A stretch of 40,276 nt of DNA from Rhodospirillales bacterium (lineage in GTDB: Bacteria; Pseudomonadota; Alphaproteobacteria; Rhodospirillales; WMHbin7): contig JACRPC010000035.1 in assembly GCA_016214125.1 (NCBI GenBank), forward strand, positions 1-40,276, written 5' to 3'. A program made the translations under genes and the position numbers. Below the pieces are notes generated by a model. The model had not been told where the DNA came from. It saw only the letters and a program-made list of their open reading frames with translations, and did not search any database. Positions 25,323-32,958 of this stretch are shown one piece after another (the first letter of the stretch is position 1; each line of letters opens with the position of its first letter).

Positions 25323-27068
25323 ATGAATCAGGATCGACGTTTGGGCGCCGCCGTCGGGGTTGCGCTTTCCGTTTTGGTGCTGGTGACGCTCGGGCTGTTG
25401 CCTTTGGGCGCGTCCGCCCAAACGCTCTTCAAGGACCCGGTCCACCAGAAGGAATTCGAGAACGGCCGCGACACGATGATCAACGTCATCGCCGGCAAGC
25501 TGAGCGAGGGGGAAACGATCCGCGGTCCCTCGGGGCCGATGATGGAATTGCTGAAAAGCTCGGGCGATCTGACCTGCCAAGCTTGGATCATTTCCTTCAA
25601 TCTGCGCCTGCGAAATCTGGTGCTGGCCGATGCCGATCCCGAGCTGATCGCCAAGGCCTACGATCTGCGCGCCAAGGTCGAGAAGGCCTGCCAGACCATT
25701 CTTGAGGAAACCCCGCCGGTTACCCCGCCACGCGGACCCGGCGAGACGACGCCCGGCACGCCGCCGCCGGCCGGCGATCCCTTCGTGCCCAGGCCCGGCT
25801 GGACCTTGGTCGATGAAATCTGCTTCCGGCGCTGCGTCGAGGAACGCAACCGCTACCACAGCGCCATCGCCGATGTGAAGCTGACCGAACCCAAGCTGCA
25901 CGAGGCCGAGGAGACGCTCGCGCACGCCCGCGCCCAGGCGGCGGACCTCGAGCGCCAGATCGCCGAGGCCGAGAAATCTCGCGCCGAAGCCGAAGCCATC
26001 CTGCGCAGGCCGCGTCGAGGAACCCTTTCGCCCGCCGATGAGAAGGACTTGGTGGCCGCCGGGCAGCGCAAGAGCAACGCCGATCATACGCTGCGGCTGT
26101 CGCTTCCCAAGCGCGAGGAATACCGCCGGCGCGTCGAAACGGCCGAGGCCCTGGTGCGGTCCCGCCGGCGCGACAAGGCCGAGGCCGAAGACGCCCTCGA
26201 AAAGGCACGCCTTGCTTATGAGGATTGCATGCGCCGCTGCCAGGAGCAGGCGAAGGGTGCGCAGGCGCCGGCAACGCCCAAATGCGCCCTCGTGCCCGCA
26301 AAGCCGATGACGGTCGGGCCGCAAAACGAGGTCGGGGCCGGGACGGGCAAGATGGTCCAGGATGCGGCCCGCAACGTGGTGGGGGGCTTGTTCGGCGGTG
26401 GCGGTGGCGGCGGATTCGGCATCGGCGGCCTGGGCGGCGGCAGCCGGATGGGCGGTGCCCCAAGCGCCCTGTCCAGCTCGGGTCCCAAGGGGCCCAGCCT
26501 GGTGGCCGATCCGGTTCCCGCCAAGCAGGCCTTTGCCCATCCCGATGGTCTGTCCACCATCAAGCTGGGCGGGCGGATGACCGAGGAAGGCCTGAAGATT
26601 TCCGCCGAGATCGAAAGCGCGCCCGGCAAGGGCACCTTCCACAGCCTGCAGATCGAGGATGACGCCTGCCGGGTTCTCAAGCCCAAGGCCTATTATCTTT
26701 GGAAATTGTGGGAAGAATGGACTCTTACCGTGACCTGGTGGCGCGAGCGCTATGTCGATGGTCAAAGAGTGAGCCGCGAGGAAGGCGGCTGGCAGCAAAG
26801 CGGCCGGCGCGACATTGCCCAAGGAGTGGTCGAGGTCGAGACGGAAGCCAATCCGCTCTGGAAACGCTTCGGCTACGATCGGGCGACCGAAGGCGTGCAG
26901 GGCCTTGGTGCCGATTTCGCGGTGACGACCGATCAACTGGCGGGCGGGGCGATGAAGCTGGTGATCCATGTCAGCAATCCCAGCGTCGATCCGGTGGTGA
27001 CGATGCCGTTCGATCTCCGCATCGCCCCCCAGCCCGACGGCAGCATCGCCTTTGTCCGCTTTGAATAA
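25323..27068 (+). CDS. unknown secreted coiled-coil protein with twin CX3C motifs and glycine-rich linker
   Basis: I do not recognise this 581-residue protein. Visible parts: signal peptide (about 1-32, cleavage after ASA); a helical region with Cys85 and Cys123; a Pro/Thr/Gly-rich linker (130-158); a charged Glu/Ala/Arg-rich coiled coil (about 175-300) with a CX3C pair at each end, CFRRC (167-171) and CMRRC (302-306); a glycine-rich stretch (354-378); and a beta-rich, tryptophan-rich C-terminal domain (about 400-581). The charge pattern breaks near 230-240, which would let the coil fold back as a hairpin and bring the two CX3C pairs together, possibly as disulfides in the periplasm. It follows takM by 38 bp, on the same strand, so it may be a periplasmic partner of that transporter or unrelated. 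A GAGGGGG stretch precedes the ATG. Confidence 0.8.
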   Translation: MNQDRRLGAAVGVALSVLVLVTLGLLPLGASAQTLFKDPVHQKEFENGRDTMINVIAGKLSEGETIRGPSGPMMELLKSSGDLTCQAWIISFNLRLRNLVLADADPELIAKAYDLRAKVEKACQTILEETPPVTPPRGPGETTPGTPPPAGDPFVPRPGWTLVDEICFRRCVEERNRYHSAIADVKLTEPKLHEAEETLAHARAQAADLERQIAEAEKSRAEAEAILRRPRRGTLSPADEKDLVAAGQRKSNADHTLRLSLPKREEYRRRVETAEALVRSRRRDKAEAEDALEKARLAYEDCMRRCQEQAKGAQAPATPKCALVPAKPMTVGPQNEVGAGTGKMVQDAARNVVGGLFGGGGGGGFGIGGLGGGSRMGGAPSALSSSGPKGPSLVADPVPAKQAFAHPDGLSTIKLGGRMTEEGLKISAEIESAPGKGTFHSLQIEDDACRVLKPKAYYLWKLWEEWTLTVTWWRERYVDGQRVSREEGGWQQSGRRDIAQGVVEVETEANPLWKRFGYDRATEGVQGLGADFAVTTDQLAGGAMKLVIHVSNPSVDPVVTMPFDLRIAPQPDGSIAFVRFE

Positions 27069-27079
27069 GGTTGCGAACG

Positions 27080-27103
27080 AAAAAACCCCGCCGCAAGGCG
27101 GGG
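27080..27103. terminator. GC-rich hairpin after the coiled-coil gene
   Basis: CCCCGCC (27086-27092), GCAA loop and GGCGGGG (27097-27103) form a 7-bp stem. Six A precede it on plus (27080-27085), so the U-tract is on the minus strand; on plus the following bases are not T-rich. It may act in both directions. The core is the same as in the hairpin at 27926-27943, in inverted orientation. Confidence 0.5.
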
Positions 27104-27164
27104 GCAGTCCTTAAGTCGGCGAGGTTTCGACGACGCAATATCGAATCAGATGGTGGGGGAAATC

Positions 27165-27899
27165 ATGGGAATGCTAAAACTCCTTCGAGCCGCCACGGGG
27201 CTGGCCGCGTTCGGCCTGCCGATGGTTCCTGTCGTTGCGCATGCGCAAAGCCAATTTCCGGTCGCGTTGCGGTGGGAAGGCTATGTCGAACCGGTGACCG
27301 GGACAGCAAGGCCGGGCGAGAGCGACGCCGCGGGTTCGATGATCCTTGCGTTGCCGCGCCAGGAAGGCACATGTCAGGGCCGCTATCAAGACGCTCCCGG
27401 CGGCAGGAAGGGGGCCTGGGCCGCCGGATGCACGAACGGCGTCGCTATCTCGGGAACCTATGAGAGGAACGCGGTCGGCGCAGGGGCAGTCGGCGATGGT
27501 GTCGACAGCATGGGGCGCAAGGTCGCGTTCGCCCTGGGTGGCGACGATGCCAAGCCCGCCGCCGATCCAGCCTTAGCGCCGGCCGCGGCCGATCGCTTTG
27601 AAGGGAAGTGGGAGTGGCGGATCGAATCGACCAACACCTTCTGCTCGGCCTTTTCCAAACCCGATCCGTTCCGAATTGCCGGCGGCAAGATGGAAGGTTC
27701 ACTCTTCCATGTCCAGACCGGCAACTATCGCATGGATATCAAGGTGAGTCGGGATGGCAAGGCGGCAGGTTATTTTTTGGGGAGTCAGGTCGTTATTCGT
27801 TTGGCCGGCGCCTTTACCCCCAGCACCGGCGAGGGAGACCTTGAGGTTTCCGGAACGAACATTTGCGTCGCTCGCTGGTACGCCAAGCGTCTGCCATAA
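27165..27899 (+). CDS. unknown secreted protein with four cysteines
   Basis: I do not recognise this 244-residue protein. It has a signal peptide (about 1-28, VVAHA before the cut). Two parts follow: about 30-125, with Cys70 and Cys89 in a GTCQGRYQDAPGG...AGCTNGVAISG context; and about 144-244, with Cys160 and Cys234, starting FEGKWEWRIES and ending NICVARWYAKRLP. Each part has one spaced cysteine pair and strand-like glycine-punctuated segments, so they may be related beta domains each closed by a disulfide; the parts are joined by an Ala/Pro-rich linker. The ATG at 27165 is chosen because GGGGGA lies 6 nt upstream and the hydrophobic core starts soon after; an ATG five codons earlier is possible. 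It lies between takM plus the coiled-coil gene and the convergent takP. Confidence 0.72.
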   Translation: MGMLKLLRAATGLAAFGLPMVPVVAHAQSQFPVALRWEGYVEPVTGTARPGESDAAGSMILALPRQEGTCQGRYQDAPGGRKGAWAAGCTNGVAISGTYERNAVGAGAVGDGVDSMGRKVAFALGGDDAKPAADPALAPAAADRFEGKWEWRIESTNTFCSAFSKPDPFRIAGGKMEGSLFHVQTGNYRMDIKVSRDGKAAGYFLGSQVVIRLAGAFTPSTGEGDLEVSGTNICVARWYAKRLP

Positions 27900-27921
27900 A
27901 CAGGAAGATCGGCCGAAAAGG

Positions 27922-27943
27922 AAAACCCCGCCTTGCGGCGGGG
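27922..27943 (-). terminator. terminator of takP
   Basis: On the minus strand CCCCGCC, GCAA and GGCGGGG (complement of 27926-27943) are followed by TTTT (complement of 27922-27925), 28 bp after the takP stop. This is a good intrinsic terminator for takP. It also lies 27 bp past the stop of the convergent plus-strand gene and may help end that transcript. Confidence 0.7.
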
Positions 27944-27970
27944 CTCCCAGTCGGCCGGTGGGGGCTAGAC

Positions 27971-29095
27971 TTACGACTTCTTCTTCGGCGCCGCCGCCGG
28001 CTTGGCTTGGCCGGCCGTGAAGACGAAATTGTCGAAGCGGTTTTCCGCCACCCGGAACCACAGATAGGCCTCTTCGCGATAGGCCTTCCAGGCGGTGTAG
28101 ACCTTCTTGAAATTCTCGTTCTTGGCCGCCGTCTCGTCGTAAAGCTCGAAGGCGGCTTTCATGCAGGCTTCCATCACCGCGTTGGGGAAGGGCTTGAGCT
28201 GCACGCCCTGACCGACCAGCCGCTTCAGCGCCGCCGGATTGGCGCTGTCATACTTGGCCAGCATGTAGCCGTTGGCCTCGGCGCAGGCGGCCTCGTAGAT
28301 CGCCTGATAGGATTTGGGTAGCTTCTCCCATTCGGCGATGTTGACATAGGCGGAAAGCTGCGGCCCACCTTCCCACCAACCCGGATAGTGATAGAACTTG
28401 GCGACTTTGAAGAAGCCCAGTTTCTCGTCGTCATAGGGGCCAACCCATTCGGCGGCGTCGATGGTGCCCTTTTCCAGCGAAGGATAGATGTCGCCGCCCG
28501 GAATTTGCTGCGGCACCACGCCCAGCTTGGTTAGCACCTGGCCGGCGAAGCCGCCGATGCGGAACTTGAGGCCTTTAAGGTCTTCGACGGTCTTGATCTC
28601 CTTGCGGAACCATCCGCCCATCTGGGCGCCGGTGTTACCGGCGACGAACTGGATGGTGTTGTAACCCTTGTAGAATTCGCGCATCAGCTCAAGCCCGCCG
28701 CCGGTGTACATCCAAGCGTTCTGCATGCGGGCGTTGAGCCCGAAGGGCACCGCGCAGTCGAAGGCAAAGGTGGGGTCCTTGCCGACGAAATAATAGGGCG
28801 CGGTGTGGGCCATCTGAACGGTGCCGTCTTTGACGGCGTCCAAGACCGAGAAGGCCGGCACGATTTCGCCGGCGGCGAAAATGCGAATCTGGAATTTGCC
28901 GTCGGTGGCGGCGGCCACCCGCTTGGAAATCACCTCGGCGGCGCCGAAGATGGTGTCGAGGCTCTTGGGAAAGCTCGACGCGCAACGCCACTGCACTTCC
29001 GGCATCGCCTGGGCGATCGCCGGCTTGGGCAAGCTGGACGCGGCGGCCGCGGCACCCGCGACGCCGACGCCGGTGAGAAATTGACGACGTTTCAT
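27971..29095 (-). CDS. takP: TRAP transporter 2-oxo acid binding protein (TakP-like)
   Basis: This 374-residue DctP-family periplasmic protein closely follows Rhodobacter sphaeroides TakP, which binds pyruvate and other 2-oxo acids with sodium. Matching segments include ASSFPKSLDTIFGAAEV, GNTGAQMGGWFRKEI, RIGGFAGQVLTKLGVVPQQI, GGDIYPSLEKGTIDAAEWVG and PYDDEKLGFFKVAKFYHYPG. The Arg in GWFRKE and the Trp in EWVGPYDDE lie in the region that contacts ligand in TakP. The N-terminus (MKRRQFLTGVGVAGAAAAA...) is a twin-arginine (Tat) signal, as in other Tat-exported TRAP binding proteins. The ATG at 29093-29095 has GGGAGG upstream. Its permease genes are on the other strand 2.7 kb away. bpt lies 48 bp upstream on the same strand, with a hairpin between. 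Confidence 0.92.
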   Translation of the reverse strand: MKRRQFLTGVGVAGAAAAASSLPKPAIAQAMPEVQWRCASSFPKSLDTIFGAAEVISKRVAAATDGKFQIRIFAAGEIVPAFSVLDAVKDGTVQMAHTAPYYFVGKDPTFAFDCAVPFGLNARMQNAWMYTGGGLELMREFYKGYNTIQFVAGNTGAQMGGWFRKEIKTVEDLKGLKFRIGGFAGQVLTKLGVVPQQIPGGDIYPSLEKGTIDAAEWVGPYDDEKLGFFKVAKFYHYPGWWEGGPQLSAYVNIAEWEKLPKSYQAIYEAACAEANGYMLAKYDSANPAALKRLVGQGVQLKPFPNAVMEACMKAAFELYDETAAKNENFKKVYTAWKAYREEAYLWFRVAENRFDNFVFTAGQAKPAAAPKKKS

Positions 29096-29116
29096 GGTTA
29101 TTGACCTCCCTGTGGG

Positions 29117-29133
29117 GCCGCGAATCTCGCGGC
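29117..29133. repeat. perfect inverted repeat between bpt and takP
   Basis: GCCGCGA, ATC, TCGCGGC (plus strand) forms a 7-bp stem with a 3-nt loop, 10 bp past the bpt stop and 22 bp before takP. Neither strand has a T-run after it, so it is not a clear terminator. It could be a weak attenuator, an mRNA-stabilising stem or an operator. Confidence 0.4.
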
Positions 29134-29143
29134 GTTGCGTGAA

Positions 29144-29908
29144 TTATAGGGTGGAAAACGAGCCTTGCAACCGCTTGTCGTTGCCGTCGATCACCAGGGG
29201 TTCCCATCCATGCGATCCGAAGAATTCCAATGGCTGGAAGCGGGCCTTGTAGGCCATTTTGGGGCTTTCGGCGATCCAATAGCCGAGATAGACGTGAGGC
29301 AGGCCGAGCCTGGCCGCCTCCTCGGCCAGCCACAGGATCATCGCCGTGCCCAGGCTGCGGTCGGCGAAATCGGGATCATAGAAACTGTAGACCGCCGACA
29401 GGCCATCGCTTAGGGCATCGGCCAGGCAGATGCCGACCAGCCTTTCGCCGCCCTGGCGGAACTCGACCAGGAAGCTGTCGATCGGGCTGTCCTCGACCAT
29501 CGAGCGGTAGTCGTAATAGCCCATCAGCGCCATGTCGCTGCCGGCGTGGCGCGCATCCTCGTAGCGGGTGAACAGGCGGTATTGTTCGCCGCTGGCCAGG
29601 GGGGCGATCCGCCTGGCCACCAGATCGGCGTTCTTGCGGCCGATGCGCCGGAAGGTGCGGCCGGGCCGGAATTCGGCGATCTTGATGCGCACCGGTACGC
29701 AGGACTGGCAGCCCGGGCAGGCCGGGGCGTAGGCGATGGCGTGGCTGCGGCGGAAGCCGGCGCGCGACAGGGTTTCATGGAGCGAGCGCGATTGCGGCCC
29801 GGCCAATTCGGTCACCAGCTTGCGCTCGTGCCGGCCCGGCAGATAGGGGCAGGGCAAGGGGGCGGTGGTGAAGAAATACTGCGGCCGCTTAAGAAGGACT
29901 TGATCCAT
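29144..29908 (-). CDS. bpt: aspartate/glutamate leucyltransferase (Bpt-type L/F-like transferase)
   Basis: The 254-residue protein is an Ate1-like aminoacyl-tRNA protein transferase that adds leucine to N-terminal Asp or Glu, marking proteins for ClpS/ClpAP (bacterial N-degron pathway). It has the N-terminal cysteine segment CPYLPGRHERKL and the CPGCQSCVPVRI motif, then the GNAT-like catalytic part with GYYDYRSMVEDSPIDSFLVEF, YSFYDPDFADRSLGTAMILW and VYLGYWIAESPKMAYKARFQ. These are family hallmarks. The ATG at 29906-29908 (MDQVLLKRPQYFFTT) is the usual Bpt start; a start 11 codons upstream looks non-homologous. It reads toward takP. The next upstream gene on this strand is the RDD protein, 78 bp away. 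Confidence 0.92.
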   Translation of the reverse strand: MDQVLLKRPQYFFTTAPLPCPYLPGRHERKLVTELAGPQSRSLHETLSRAGFRRSHAIAYAPACPGCQSCVPVRIKIAEFRPGRTFRRIGRKNADLVARRIAPLASGEQYRLFTRYEDARHAGSDMALMGYYDYRSMVEDSPIDSFLVEFRQGGERLVGICLADALSDGLSAVYSFYDPDFADRSLGTAMILWLAEEAARLGLPHVYLGYWIAESPKMAYKARFQPLEFFGSHGWEPLVIDGNDKRLQGSFSTL

Positions 29909-29986
29909 GAACCGTCCGGCTCGGAAACGTTCCCATCCCAATATGCGTCGGGCGCGGCCGGGTTTCTAGAGGGATTTTAGAAAATA

Positions 29987-30442
29987 TCACTCGGTCCGCA
30001 GGGTTACGGTGCCGGACAGGATTTCATGCAGGGTCCGCCCCCGGGCATTGAAAAGGGCGATCAGCAGGATCGCCGGGGTGAGGCCCGCCAATGTCGCGTA
30101 AAAGAGCAGGGTTTGCAGGAGGGCCTGGAGCAGGGTGGGCGGCTGGTCGTCGATGGTGCGCACCCGAACGCCCAAAATCCGCATGCCGGGGGTGGCCGAA
30201 CGCGGCCCGCCGATGGTCAGGCCGTGATAGGCAAGCGCGATGACCACCCCGGCCAAAGGAATGAGCGGGAAAAGGGCGCCCAAGGTAAAGATGCCCAAGA
30301 TGAGCAGCATGCCCCAAGCGACCAGGGTCAGGGCGCCGATGGCGATCAAATCGAGGGCGTAGGCGACGACGCGCTTGGCAAGGACGCCGGCGTAGAGCAG
30401 GGGGTTGTCGAGGCGATTGTATTCGATGACGGGACCGTTCAC
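29987..30442 (-). CDS. RDD-family membrane protein
   Basis: The 151-residue protein has the RDD layout: the first conserved Arg-Asp pair in AKRVVAYALDLIAIG (about 22-36), three hydrophobic helices (about 27-50, 52-72 and 105-130), and the segment SATPGMRILGVRV after helix 2. The C-terminus ends RTLHEILSGTVTLRTE, where the usual D of RxxHDxxxGT is replaced by E. RDD proteins are integral membrane proteins of mostly unknown function; some have been proposed as sodium/proton exchangers. The start is GTG at 30440-30442, only 3 bp after the motB stop, so it is translated from the motAB message. No separate ribosome site is obvious, which fits coupling. Confidence 0.88.
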   Translation of the reverse strand: MNGPVIEYNRLDNPLLYAGVLAKRVVAYALDLIAIGALTLVAWGMLLILGIFTLGALFPLIPLAGVVIALAYHGLTIGGPRSATPGMRILGVRVRTIDDQPPTLLQALLQTLLFYATLAGLTPAILLIALFNARGRTLHEILSGTVTLRTE

Positions 30443-30445
30443 CGC

Positions 30446-31396
30446 TCAGCCCGCCTTGCCATTCTTGGCGCCGCCGCTCGGGGCCGGCGGGGGGGCGGGC
30501 GGGGTTTTCGGGGCGTCGGCGTATTCGTGCTCGCGCAACAGCACGATCGAAATGCGGCGGTTGCGTTGCGAGCGGGGATCGTCCTTGATCAGCGGCTCCT
30601 GATCGGCCTTGCCGACGACCCGGGCCACCCGATCCGAGGGCATGCCGGTGTCGAGCAGGGCGCGCCGGCTGGCCAACGCGCGGTCGCTGGAAAGCTCCCA
30701 GTTGCCGTAATTGGCGCCGCGCTGGAAGGGCACCGCATCGGTATGGCCGCTGATGGCGATCTTCTGCGGCATGTGGATCAGCACCTTGCCGATCAGCTCG
30801 ATCAGCTTGCGCGCCTGGCCGGTCAGTTCGGCCGAGCCGCTGGAGAACATCGCCTGACGGTCGTTGTCGATCAACTGGATGCGCAGCCCCTCGGGCGTGT
30901 TGTCGAGCAGCAGGCTGTCTTTCAGCGCCTGGATTTCCGGCAGCGACTGGATGGCCTGGCGGATCACCCGCTGGGCCTCGCGGAAGCTCTGCTCTTCCTT
31001 CTCGGCCTGCACTTCCTCGAACTCCTCGTCGGAGAGGCCCTGCTTGTCCTGGGTCTTGTCGTCGCTGCTTTTTCCCATCACTGGCGGCGGCAGGGCCAGC
31101 GACACGCTGGGCGACGAGGTCTGCGACGACATGGCGCCTTCGCCCATCACCTGGCCGCCCAGGATGCCGCCGGCGCCCGAGGTGGTGCGCGACACCGTCT
31201 GCGGCGCGAAATAGTTGGAGATGCCTTTCAACTGCTCTTCGGTCACCGCGTTCAACAGCCAGAGCAGCAGGAAGAAGGCCATCATGGCGGTGACGAAGTC
31301 GGCATAGGCCACTTTCCAGGCGCCGCCGTGATGGCCATGGCCGCCCTTCTTCACCCGCTTGATGATGATGGTACCGCCGGCGGGGGCCTCGGCCAT
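30446..31396 (-). CDS. motB: flagellar motor stator protein MotB
   Basis: The 316-residue stator subunit has a single N-terminal membrane helix, WKVAYADFVTAMMAFFLLLW, with the essential proton-carrying Asp33 in YADF. A long plug/linker follows, and then an OmpA-like peptidoglycan-binding domain (about 165-285) with ISGHTDAVPF, NWELSSDRA and RNRRISIVLL. The linker has a Gly-rich and a Glu/Gln-rich part (about 75-150), longer than in E. coli MotB (308 in total). A Pro/Ala tail ends the protein. It lies 11 bp downstream of motA and 3 bp upstream of the RDD gene, all on the minus strand. No other flagellar genes are in the window, so the motor genes are unlinked here. Confidence 0.95.
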   Translation of the reverse strand: MAEAPAGGTIIIKRVKKGGHGHHGGAWKVAYADFVTAMMAFFLLLWLLNAVTEEQLKGISNYFAPQTVSRTTSGAGGILGGQVMGEGAMSSQTSSPSVSLALPPPVMGKSSDDKTQDKQGLSDEEFEEVQAEKEEQSFREAQRVIRQAIQSLPEIQALKDSLLLDNTPEGLRIQLIDNDRQAMFSSGSAELTGQARKLIELIGKVLIHMPQKIAISGHTDAVPFQRGANYGNWELSSDRALASRRALLDTGMPSDRVARVVGKADQEPLIKDDPRSQRNRRISIVLLREHEYADAPKTPPAPPPAPSGGAKNGKAG

Positions 31397-31407
31397 CGGT
31401 CAGCTTC

Positions 31408-32268
31408 CTATTCCGTGGGGGCGCTTTGCAGGAATTGCTCGACCTCCTGGAAGGTCGGGCGCACGTTCGAGGTCAGGATCTTGCGGGCGAACTCGATCGA
31501 CACCTGGGGCGCGTAGCCCTGCATGTGGGCCAACAGCCCGGCCTTGATGCATTGCAGATACTGGGTTTCGGCGTTGAAGGTGAGTTCGAGCGAGCGGCCG
31601 ATCGGCGCGATGAAGCCGTAGGAGAGCAGCACGCCCATGAAGGTACCCACCAGCGCGCCGCCGATCAGATGGCCCAGCACCTCGGGCGGCTCGGTGATCG
31701 AGCCCATGGTGTGGATGACGCCCAGCACGGCGGCGACGATGCCCAAGGCCGGCATGGCGTCGGCCATGTTGGTCACGGCGCCCGAAATGGCGTGCAGTTC
31801 GTTGTGATGGGCCTCGATTTCCTGGTCGATGATCGTTTCCAGTTCGTGGGCGTTGTTGGTGCCCAGCGTCAACAGGCGCAGATAGTCGCAGAGATACAGC
31901 AGCAGATGATGGTCGTGCGAGAAGGTCGGGAACTTGGTGAACAGGGTACTTTCCTCGGGCTTCTCGACGTGGCTTTCCAGGGCCAGATCGCCCTTGGTCT
32001 TCGCCAGCTTGAAGATGGCGTAGAGCATCGCCAACAATTCGAGATAACTGTTCTTCGAGAAGCGCGAGCCCTTGACCACCAGGCCCAAATTCTTAGCGAT
32101 GCCGATCGTCACCTGTTTGGGGTTGCCGATCAGCGTCGCGCCGACCGCGGCACCGATGATGATCAAGATCTCGAACGGTTGCCACAGCACATTGAGATGG
32201 CCGCCCTGGGCCATATAGCCACCGATGACCGACGAGATGACGACTGCGAAGCCGATGATCGCGAACAT
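31408..32268 (-). CDS. motA: flagellar motor stator protein MotA
   Basis: The 286-residue protein has four membrane helices (about 1-22, 28-50, 165-190 and 198-220). Family signatures are IIGAAVGATLIGNP, the cytoplasmic loop with FTKFPTFSHDHHLLLYLCDYLRL and LETIIDQEIEAHHNE, the conserved proline in ADAMPALGIVAAVLGVIHTM and the second in the helix-4 region FIAPIGRSLE. Five MotA subunits surround a MotB dimer to conduct protons. The start is ATG at 32266-32268, and no strong ribosome site is seen. The 210-bp gap to the next gene should hold its promoter, but I could not recognise a sigma-28 type motif. Confidence 0.95.
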   Translation of the reverse strand: MFAIIGFAVVISSVIGGYMAQGGHLNVLWQPFEILIIIGAAVGATLIGNPKQVTIGIAKNLGLVVKGSRFSKNSYLELLAMLYAIFKLAKTKGDLALESHVEKPEESTLFTKFPTFSHDHHLLLYLCDYLRLLTLGTNNAHELETIIDQEIEAHHNELHAISGAVTNMADAMPALGIVAAVLGVIHTMGSITEPPEVLGHLIGGALVGTFMGVLLSYGFIAPIGRSLELTFNAETQYLQCIKAGLLAHMQGYAPQVSIEFARKILTSNVRPTFQEVEQFLQSAPTE

Positions 32269-32478
32269 GCGGTCACTTGGTCCAATGCGCTGTCAAACGA
32301 CTAGAAGGCGCGGAATCCCCATGGCGTTCCGGCCTTGGCGACCATAGCCCAAAGAGCATCGAAGGTGAAGGATATATCGAGGAATCCATTAAGAAAATCA
32401 CGGCCGCGAAATCCCCCTGTTTCCCCGAGCTTAGCTTTGCGTTATGTATGATGATCGGCCGCTGATCGCAAGGCAAGA

Positions 32479-32958
32479 ATGATGGAGATCGATCCAAGAA
32501 CGTTCCGCAAGGCGATGGGCTGTTTCGCCACCGGCGTTACGGTGGCCACCGTCCGGGCCGCCGATGGCCGCCTGGGCGGGGTCACCATCAGCTCCTTCAC
32601 CTCGGTCTCGCTTGACCCGCCGCTTGTCCTGTTCTGCCTGGACAAGAAGGCCAGCGATCTTGAAGTCTTTCGCGCCGGTTCGCATTTCGCCATCCATGTT
32701 CTTCGGGCCGAGCAGAAGGAACTGTCGATCCATTTCGCCAGCAGCAAGGCGGACAAATGGGCCGGCATCGCCCAGACGCCGGGCATCGACGGTACGCCGA
32801 TCCTGAGCCATTGCCTGGCGGTTTATCAATGCAAGACCGAGCGCATTCACGACGAGGGCGATCACATCGTCCTCATTGGTCGAATCGTCAAGCTCGATTA
32901 CGATGCCGGCGGCCAACCGCTCGTCTATTTTCGCGGCAATTACGCGGAAATCGCCTAA
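32479..32958 (+). CDS. flavin reductase-like domain protein
   Basis: The 159-residue protein has the flavin reductase domain of the small component of two-component monooxygenases (HpaC/DIM6 type): RTFRKAMGCFATGVTVATV at 7-25, GVTISSFTSVSLDPPLVLFCL at about 34-54, and HFAIHVLRAEQKELSIHFAS at about 68-87, followed by a C-terminal YFRGNYAEI. Members bind FMN and use NAD(P)H to supply reduced flavin, or act as FMN-binding reductases. No partner monooxygenase is adjacent. It may start at either of two consecutive ATG codons (32479 or 32482); AAGGCAAG upstream serves as the ribosome site. It ends 4 bp inside the convergent CoA-transferase gene. Confidence 0.9.
   Translation: MMEIDPRTFRKAMGCFATGVTVATVRAADGRLGGVTISSFTSVSLDPPLVLFCLDKKASDLEVFRAGSHFAIHVLRAEQKELSIHFASSKADKWAGIAQTPGIDGTPILSHCLAVYQCKTERIHDEGDHIVLIGRIVKLDYDAGGQPLVYFRGNYAEIA

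Noticed and set aside
32277-32465. 62-codon plus-strand frame between motA and the flavin reductase gene
   Set aside because: It starts at a non-ATG codon with no ribosome site and no recognisable protein; the gap is better read as a promoter region.
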